From: Blumeriella jaapii | Lineage: Eukaryota; Ascomycota; Leotiomycetes; Helotiales; Drepanopezizaceae | Direction of reading: 5' to 3' | Assembly: GCA_009599575.1 (NCBI GenBank) | Contig: VWND01000021.1 | Coordinates: 391,302-455,301 of the forward strand | Length of the DNA stretch: 64,000 bases | Shown here: positions 56,301 through 64,000 of the stretch, in pieces | Layout: each line of letters begins with the position of its first letter | How positions within the stretch are numbered: the stretch's first letter is position 1 | Made by a program: the position numbers and the translations under genes | The notes under the pieces: generated by a model | Told to the model about the DNA's origin: nothing | Databases searched by the model: none | Seen by the model: the letters and a program-made list of their open reading frames with translations, nothing else

Positions 56301-58502
56301 TGCAACCCAGGAGGCCAATTCCGGAGTCCGGAGTCCAAGCAGACAGAGACCCAACGGTCGGATCCAGCTGCTGGTGACGGAGAGTAATCTGATTGGTCAG
56401 AGGACAGCGTCACATCGCCGTCAGCTTTGCCTGCGAGAGGTTCTTATGGGTTTAGACGGACAAAGTCAAATGGAATTTAGATGGCACGAACACCCTCTTT
56501 TGTCCTGTGGTCATGGGACCATGGCTTGACGCCGTAACAATAGGACTCTCTCGGGATTGGAGCGTTCGGAAAAGGAAAATGCAAGAACCAAAAAAGAAGC
56601 AGGAGGGAAAAAAGCAACAAGAAAGGTACGATCAGAATTTAACTAGATTGCTCCGCATCGAGGCCGGTTGTGTACAAGATATCAGAGCTGACGCGTTATT
56701 CGTCAGCACCAGGCGGTAACTTTTTCATCGACACTTTGATCCGAGCACCAAGCCCACCCAGCAAGGAAGGACATGGAGGAATGTACGTCGTAGCCTGGTT
56801 CGAGGTTGGCATGAGCGAATTGAAGAAGCCTTTCTACACAAGAGCTCGTGGCTGGGCAAGCATTTGATCTTCACTTTGGATTGCAAAGCAGCAGACTTTG
56901 TAACACAGTGCCAAAGGCAGACTGCTGAGTGTGGAGTTTGATAAAGCGTAAGAGTTGGCGGGTCTGTACAAGACTGGCCTAAGCCCAAAGCAGGCAGAAT
57001 CCCGACATTCCATCACGGGCATCTAATCCCAGTACAGTATGAAGTACAACCCTGCAAAGGTCTGACGGCGACTTCTGTCATCTCCAAAACTCGACGCCCA
57101 TGCTAGCTGGAAAGGGTGGCGCGGCTTCGCAATGGCCGGCGAGGAATGCAGAGAGCGAAGCGAAGCGAAGCGAGCCAGTGTTGACCCGTTCGACGACCTC
57201 ACAAGAAGGAACGTCGGCACCAGTCAGCCGGCGTCCAGCGAGAAATCAGTGGTTACTTGCACAGGTGGCTGTCGATGGCATCATACTGCCCTCCTACATT
57301 CTTGCCGGGACTTCTACGACGTCTTCCTGAAACCAAATGCCTGAGGCCGGGGTTCGGAGCCAATTTCAACGTCGACTTCTTTTTGCTTCCCACTATCCAT
57401 TCCGAGCTCTCCGACGCAGCCAGCAATATCCACTCCCTCGTCCCCAAAGCTGCTGCTTCTTCTGGGACCCAGGCGCCACCAAGCTAACCATCCAGGTCGT
57501 CGAACAATCGGTTCAGCCCTAGACCCCTAGCTTCGGCGTCGACATCCTGGCCCTAGCCATATCCCTTCACCACCACGACCCACGATCCACGAGATGGGTC
57601 AACATGCTGCCCGTTGCCCGTCGAAGGACTGTCGCCATTCCGAACGAGGCGCCTTCCAAGAGTTGGGAACGGTTCAAAGACCGACCAACTCCTTCGACCT
57701 GACTCATGGGCTGTTGTTTCAGAGCCAGCCCCTCCTACAGTACATACAACCTCTGAAGTCAGGTTTGATATTGCTGGCATTCTTCGAGTCAAGACGCCAA
57801 AAGCGCTCGTATCATCCATCAATCGGCTCCGGAAACTTGTCCGGCGTACTAGCGACCGCTCCGGGAGCGTTGGAAAGCCCGGGTACATGGTTCCAAGTAG
57901 GGTGGATAATAAACAACTATCCCCCGGTCGAGCGGATCTCCTTTCTTTCACCTGAGATCGAGGTCGAGCTTTTGTTCTGCAGCAATCATTGCTATCAGGC
58001 CTCTCGTTCGCTGTAGTGGATGGAGCTTCGCTCTTACCTTTTGATGTCCCTTTGCCATCCTGCTGATCGTGTCTCTTCATTCCACCTCTCAAGCACGGCC
58101 AACCATCTATCTGCTAGGAGAGCACCCCTCTGAAGAAGGATCCGTCTATGCAATCGACCAAGCATTGAAGTCCCCAAAACGACCACTCTCATTCGGGTGT
58201 AGTTCATAGACTTCGGACAAGCTTCATCCAGCCGAGTCAGCCCTTGCCGTTTCCGAGCCCTGTCTGGTCTGGTCGTCTTTCTCATATATCCACGGTACAG
58301 TACTGTTTTCTCTTCCACACTTGGCGCACGGTACTTCTCTTGCATGTGGGAATATGGGATCACCATGTGGGGGGGACGATGCACATAAAGGTGACGAGTA
58401 CCTACACCTCATCTAACTCTTTTCGCACTCGTCCTCTTTGGAGATCACGCTGCCTTCAAAGCCTCGGATTTTCCCTTTGACACACCGAACACTTCTATCG
58501 AT
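53346..58502. other. long intergenic region, no gene recognised
   Basis: Several 60-180 residue frames exist on both strands (for example 54383-54841 minus, 55196-55627 minus, 57553-58092 minus), but none has a recognisable domain, signal or splice-supported partner. The last about 500 bp has long C/T-rich stretches and likely forms the promoter and leader of the next gene. Confidence 0.4.
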
Positions 58503-60041
58503 ATGTTGCTCACCAGCACACAGCACGGTTTTCCGCCTACACCACCATCCAACCCTCATTTCTCTCCTACGCTAGCCTCAACCGGACCGTCTTTTGCTCC
58601 CATCTCTACCACCCACCAGCCGCTTCAGTCTCTACGGGTCTCTAAGCCATTGCCATCGGTAAGCCTTGCCGGGCCAATGCATCCACGAAGAGTGGTGGTT
58701 TATGACGTCTGAATCAGATAACCCTGGACATGTCCACACCCCATCGGAATCTGCTCCCGCCATTGCCTCCACAACAGCTACCACCTCACCAGTTGCCCGC
58801 TCCGCCGCCGCAATGGCACGGCGCCGAGGAGTCTATGAGACACTGGTTGCTTGCAAAGGCGGAGGAAGACAAGCGGAAGCAAGAAGAAGAGCGAACCCAG
58901 CAAGAAGCATTGCGGCTGGAGCAACGCAAGATCGAGCACGACATTCTGAAGACGTCGCTGTCTGAGGGAATCCCACCCTACATGATCCCGATGATTTTCG
59001 CCGGCATGGGCTCGAAGAACCTCCCGAATGCCAGTGTGGAGTGGGCTCTAGCAGAGGCACACCATCTCCAGCCAGCGCATCATGGGCCTCCTCCCCAGGC
59101 CCCCAGTTCGCCCGAGCCGTCTCAGCAGCGAGACTCGCGTGTGGCTGCTCAGGGGCTGAATCTCGCTTCGGCCACGGTCGGTTCTTCGAGCTCACAACAA
59201 CAACAACAAACGGCCGGCACGCAGCCCATCTATCAGATGTCGCCCGCAACGCGAGCTCGATCGAGTGCCCCGGGACCAGCAGCGGTGGCCCGACCGGCGC
59301 CGACGTCCCAGCTGCCGCGATTGAACACCAGCGAGATGCCATATCCACCCGGACGCCCGCTCCAGCACACGCCGTGTGCTCCAGAGCCACGATCGTCGCC
59401 CTCGATCAACTTCCTGCACTGGCAACCCCCGGCGCCGCCGGCCACGACGACGAGTCAGCCCAGCCGGCCCTTGAGTCCTTCAGGCAAGCTCCAATGACTC
59501 CCCGCTTCTCGCGGACTGCGTGTTGATGTATTGACCGCAGAACACACGTCCTCCCCCAAGAAACGCAAGGCGGCTGGGCCTCATCGAGCGGCGCCGGCGC
59601 CCTCGATGCCGCCGCCGTACACCCCGCCGCCCTTCTCCCAGCTGGGCTCTGCGCTCGCCACCGTCCAGCCGGCGCCGTGGCCATTCGCTCCAGAAGAGCG
59701 ATCTCTCCAGCCGCGGCATCGACGCCTTTGGGCGCCTCCCCCCCCGCCACGCCCCCGACGGCTCCCCCGGGGCCGAGGGGCGCTCGCCCGTGCATGCCCA
59801 GGCCCCGTTGCCGCCGCCCACGGAAGGCCGCCCGGCGTCGGGGGGCTCGCACTCGGTCTCGTCGCTGCTGGGAGCGAGCGACTCGCGGCCATACCAACCG
59901 CCCTCGCAGCCACGCGCGGCGCCGATGCCACGAGACCCTCAGCACCCGGCTGCTTCGGAGATGAGGCATGAAACACGACGCGTCAGCGCTGAAGACGGCG
60001 CCCGGCCGGCCAGCGCGGTGCACGAAGCGAGATTGCCGTAG
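58503..60041 (+). pseudogene. conserved fungal Pro/Gln-rich coiled-coil protein, apparent frameshift near the C-terminus
   Basis: Exons: 58503-58658, 58718-59483 and 59541 onward. Intron 1 is 59 bp (GTAAGC...TCAG). Intron 2 is 57 bp with a GC donor (CAG/GCAAGC) and GCAG acceptor; it joins LSPS to EHTSSPKKRKAAGPH, a likely nuclear localisation signal. A coiled coil (about 93-132, with KRKQEEERTQQEALRLEQRK) is followed by a hydrophobic motif, GIPPYMIPMIFAGMG (about 136-150). Near 59,650 the frame of conserved-looking sequence changes: after PPPFSQLG the expected SPPSSRRRGHSLQKSD lies in another frame and runs to 60041. Without the shift the protein ends at 59971 in a low-complexity Arg/Pro tail. 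Proteins with this helix recur in filamentous fungi, from my memory of the motif, but I know no function. Confidence 0.55.
59484..59540 (+). other. GC-AG intron
   Basis: The exon ends CCTTCAG, the donor is GCAAGC, a TTGATG/ATTGAC branch-like stretch follows, and the acceptor is ACCGCAG. Read through instead, the frame stops after KLQ with loss of the downstream basic PKKRK motif. GC donors normally have this strong CAG/GCAAG context. Confidence 0.65.
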
Positions 60042-63000
60042 ATGCAGCGCTGGACGCGTTTCACACCCGATTGACTTTATTGACTTTCTCGCGATGGAGC
60101 CGCCAAGCGAGCACGCGAGACTTCGCGGCCACGCTGTTGGTTCTCCTCGAGACGGACCCGACCCGGTCGGGGTCTGGCGACGGCCGTGGCCTCGCGGGGG
60201 ACCCCTCATGCCGGCTGGCGTGTGGACCATGCCCATGGTGTTGTGATGCTGCTGTATGGGTGCTTGTCCATGCGTGACCCGCTCCTGTTTCTCCCTCGCG
60301 TTCTTGCTGACCGCTGCCGGCCCCTGGCTCTCGCGCCCTTCTGTGTACTTAATCTTTCTTGGCTTGGGGCGGAGCCGGTTCGCAGCATCACCGCACACAT
60401 CCTCGTGTGGACTGCACGGTACGGTACTGTACATGTAGGGGTCGGCTCGCGGCTCCGGTGCGATCTATCACATTTCCTCCTTGCCTCCCCCCGCCACGGC
60501 TTGACACTGCTGTCTGGCTGTCTGCTGCACGTGGGATGGTGCTGGTCTGCGATCTGTCCTCTGCACTGTGCTGTACTGTACTGTACTGTACTGTACATAC
60601 AAACCGATTTCGAGAGGTGCTGTACTGTACTGTACATGGTCTCACTGGGCCAGCCACGGCCGGGGACATGTTTCGGAGGGGATCAGGGAGCAGAAGGAAC
60701 AGCGTGGCCGCAGACGCAATGCGAGCATTTTCCTCTTGGGCGTGGTGGCTACGTATCGCACATTCATACATACTTACATACTACTGTACTGTACATCCAT
60801 ACTTCTGTACTGTTTGTACTGTACGTTCATCATACAGTATGTATGTACATCCTGCCCTGGGCGGGGGGGGGGACCTCTGGCATGGCAAAGCGATGAGTAC
60901 ACATCCCGCGTTCTGCGTGCGGTGCGGCGGCGCTGGCGGTCACACACACACACACACACACTCACTCACTCACTCGCTCCCGACGAGACGAGAGAGAGTC
61001 TCGAACCCTCTCGCCTCCTCTGTGCGTGTCGAAGTCTATTCACCCATTCATTACCTTACCTCACCTTACACATGTATGTGCAGTATGTGCAGTATGTACA
61101 GTACAGCTTGGGGTTGGCCAGCCTAGCGCTGTGCAACGACGACAATAACAACAACAAACGCGCCAAGCGAGCGACGAGCCGGTCGCAGATCAAACATGCT
61201 AAACACGGATGGATCTCCCCACCCCCCGTCACCCCGGCCCCCGGGCCCCCAGCCCCCAACCGTTCGGGGGGAGGAAGATGGTGGTTACTGTGCTGGGGTG
61301 AGCCTTGCGAGGGCGCTGGCTGGCTGGCTGGCTTATCTGCGGCGAAGAGATGTACTGTGTACAGTATATAGATACTGTAAATATATACTGTAATTACATG
61401 TTGTATATACGTATAGTACAGTACAGTATAATACAGTACAATACAGAGTACAGAGTACAGAGTACAGTACAATACAATACAATACAATACAATACAGCAC
61501 AGTTCAGTTCAGTGCACTCACTTACTGTAGCACTGTACAGTACCGTAGTACACATACAGATAGTCCAGTACTTGGTATGTGGGCGAGCCCAGGATCCCGC
61601 ATAGAGGCACGTACAGGGTGTTTCGGTTGGTACTGTCCAGTCCAATCCAGTCCAGTCCTGTCCTGTCCTGTTTACCAACCGCGTATGGATGCGGAGACGG
61701 AGCACCTGCGGAGGCATTTGCTTGTTTTGATTTGCTTCCCTTTCGAGCTCGGGAGACCACCGAATGCGTACGCTAATCTCCGAACGGGCTCTCGGATGCC
61801 TTCCGGACGGATGCTCTCGGTGCGCCTCTCCGTAGGTTATTCCTCCTTTCCTGCAGTGTAGGTAGGTAGGTAGGTACTGTATGTAGGTGAGGGAGGGAGG
61901 GAGGTATCTGCTGTGCTGTGCTGTGCTGTATGTATGGACTGTACTGTCCGTACATGGATGGAGTGCTGTGGAATGCGGGTGCAGAACCCGGCCGGTTCTG
62001 TAGGGAGGGAGTATGTTGCAGTACAGGATAGGATAGGATAGGATAGGATAGGATAGGACAGACAGGACAGAACAGGACAGGATAGTACAAGTACTGACTG
62101 TCCTTACAGTACATACATGCGTGCCGGGTTGGCTTGCTGCTGCACAGGAGGACGCAGTCCCAGTGGTAGACCAGCTTCGGATGTCCTGGAAACCGCGCAC
62201 TTCCCCAAAGAAGAAAAGAGAGAGAGAGAGAAAGAAAGGAAAAGAAAAGAGAAGAGAAGAGACAAAAAGAGGAGAAGAGCACACTTCCGCTCTCGCAACC
62301 GGCTCTGTCAGAAGTTCCGTCCGACTACTCCATTACACAAGGTACGTACTGCACTGTATTGTACTGTACTGTGATTCTGAGAATCGTTCTTGCTGATGGG
62401 TTGTGTTTTGGCAAGTAGCCTAACCCAACGCAGCTTCTGCCACCAACCAACCACCTCCTTTACCCATCTTTCTTTGGGGGTCTCGTGCGGACAGCAGACT
62501 CGCCCTACAGTTCGCAGACCCAAGACAAGTCCTCCTTACGATGTTGGCGATAGGAATCGAGATTTGCTTCGCGGACGCTGACGCTGGAGAGCCGGTTCGC
62601 CTCTCGAGCGCATTGTTTTTTTTTTCTCGCGAAAAATGGAGGTAAACATTGATGGTATTTCTTTCCGTGTGGAAGTCCATTTGCGACTGATTAGTCCCCT
62701 GGAACATGACCGTCCGCTCACCTGTACTGTATGATCCAGCTCGCGGCACTACCTAGCCAGCTTCTAGAAGCAGCGTCACCTCCGCTCGTTCGTCCAGTGG
62801 CGGGGGCTAGTGTGGGTTGTGGTGTGAGGGCTGAGTTTGTCCACTTTGGCTGTACGGTACAGTACGTACCGTATATACATGCGTCGATGCCGCGAGTCCC
62901 AGTTGGGTGGCGTACCCTGAAACGCAAGTGATCACTATGTGTACATCAGACGTGATTGCAAAACAAAGCTCCACGCCGCTGGGGAGTGCTTGGAAGCGGT

Positions 63001-64000
63001 GCCCCGACCCGATCAGGGCAGGGACGCCTCTGCATGAGGCATCTACGTACGCACTTTGCTTCTGCAGAGGATACGATGACACGGCGTTGCCTGAGACGTG
63101 GCTCAGATGGCGATCGTCGTTGAGGTCCATGAAAACAGAGAGAAGAGGTAGAAGTCGGAGCCAACAGAACTGCATGTACACAGTACATACAGTGAGTGCT
63201 GTTACTGTACAGTAGGCGACGCGCAGCCGGGGCCGGCATGACACACCACGCTCCCCAGATACTGCAATCTGAAGAGAAGGTGGGAGGGAAAACATACTCT
63301 GAAATATTGTATGAACATAAAGGTGCTGCTTCGAAGCCCACCGGCCCGGTACCGAGTACATGATGTACACACAGTACCTACCTGCCTTGTATGTAGGCAG
63401 CTCCTGTGTAAGCGAGTCTCGGCTCTCACTCTGCCAGTCAAGGGAGTCGATGTGCTTCGCGAGTGTCTGCCTCCCGCTCACCTTCTCCTGGCCTGGTCCT
63501 CACTGATCCGCTGGCAGTGAGGGCATCTCAGGGCAGTGCAGTACTGTAAGTGCAGAGCATCTTGGACGAGCCCATCCCCTCCACGCCTCCCTTCAAATAC
63601 CGATCGATAGATCCTCGTCCCAATGCCTCGGAGGCAGCAGAACAGAAAGGGGCTTCTCGGTCTGGTTTGCCGTCATCAGATATGTACAAACCAGAGAAGA
63701 CCGCGGCCGGGCATATACAAACACCCGTTGAACCGGCTCGCTTCTCATGACGAGTTGCGACGAGCATCTTGGATCCTGGTACTTTGTGTTCGTACGGACC
63801 ATGTTACGGTACTAGCCAGCTTGTACTTGGTACATGCCCTTTCTACACCAAAACCAAGGACATCATTTCCGTGTGTAATAGATCTCGGGGTTTTTTCAAC
63901 AATGCGGTGTGTGACGACGAGAGAAGTAACGCAGAAGAGAAGAAGAGGAGAAGAGGAAAAAAGGAAAAGAGGAGAAGAGGAAAAAAAGGAGAAGAGGAGA
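60042..64000. other. intergenic, dense simple repeats, no gene recognised
   Basis: Clusters of (ACTGT)n/(ACAGT)n occur near 60,415-60,440, 60,570-60,640, 60,780-60,845, 61,410-61,560, 62,345-62,375 and 62,850-62,880. Other repeats are (AC)n at about 60,942-60,961, (CAATA)n at about 61,471-61,497, (GGATA)n at about 62,027-62,057, purine runs at about 62,207-62,280, and GAGAAGAGG near the right end. Open frames are compositional. Confidence 0.6.

Noticed and set aside
59406..60434. 342-residue minus-strand open frame
   Set aside because: Arg/Gly/Ala-rich antisense of the coiled-coil gene and its GC-rich tail, with no recognisable domain.

Overview
This window is nuclear DNA of a filamentous ascomycete (Pezizomycotina). 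The grounds are short spliceosomal introns of about 46-135 bp with GTAAGT-like donors, fungus-restricted domains (DUF1996+WSC, DUF3716, GPI-anchored Ser/Thr-rich wall proteins) and a block of retrotransposons damaged in the manner of repeat-induced point mutation (RIP). I cannot name the species or class from sequence alone.

Layout. (1) 1 to about 12,190 is an AT-rich, gene-free block: a Ty1/copia element on the minus strand, cut by the window edge, next to or inside a Ty3/gypsy element on the plus strand. Both are full of TAA/TAG stops and catalytic Asp-to-Asn changes. Two GC-normal islands inside it are LTRs. (2) About 12,190-39,300 is the gene-bearing part: nitronate monooxygenase (-), RPB11 (+), a RING-H2 protein (-), a fungal F-box/DUF7730-like gene with a frameshift (-), a NAT9-like N-acetyltransferase (+), a DUF3716 protein built from tandemly duplicated exon+intron units (+), a GPI-anchored surface protein (-), a CobW/ZNG1-like GTPase with a frameshift (-), a secreted DUF1996-WSC protein (-) and a CHA1-like serine/threonine dehydratase (-). 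A 302-bp solo LTR of the copia family lies at 19,379. (3) About 39,300-64,000 is mostly intergenic and extremely rich in simple repeats, above all (ACAGT)n/(ACTGT)n and (ACCT)n arrays. It carries a 1.18-kb palindromic mariner-like foldback element, a small single-pass membrane protein, a secreted alpha/beta hydrolase and a conserved coiled-coil, Pro-rich protein with a GC-AG intron and an apparent frameshift.

How the genes relate. There is no obvious biosynthetic cluster. RPB11 is housekeeping (RNA polymerase II), the nitronate oxidase and the amino-acid dehydratase are catabolic enzymes, and several products between 25 and 33 kb and at 50 kb look secreted or surface-bound. Three otherwise conserved genes each carry one apparent reading-frame break, all in short repeats or homopolymers, which raises the question of draft-assembly indels versus real decay.

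The most notable structures are the DUF3716 gene, whose acidic repeat region grew by copying whole phase-0 exon+intron cassettes with near-constant 71-bp introns; the foldback element with a complete terminal motif at its centre; and a 74-bp tandem repeat arranged as an alternating 148-bp dimer.
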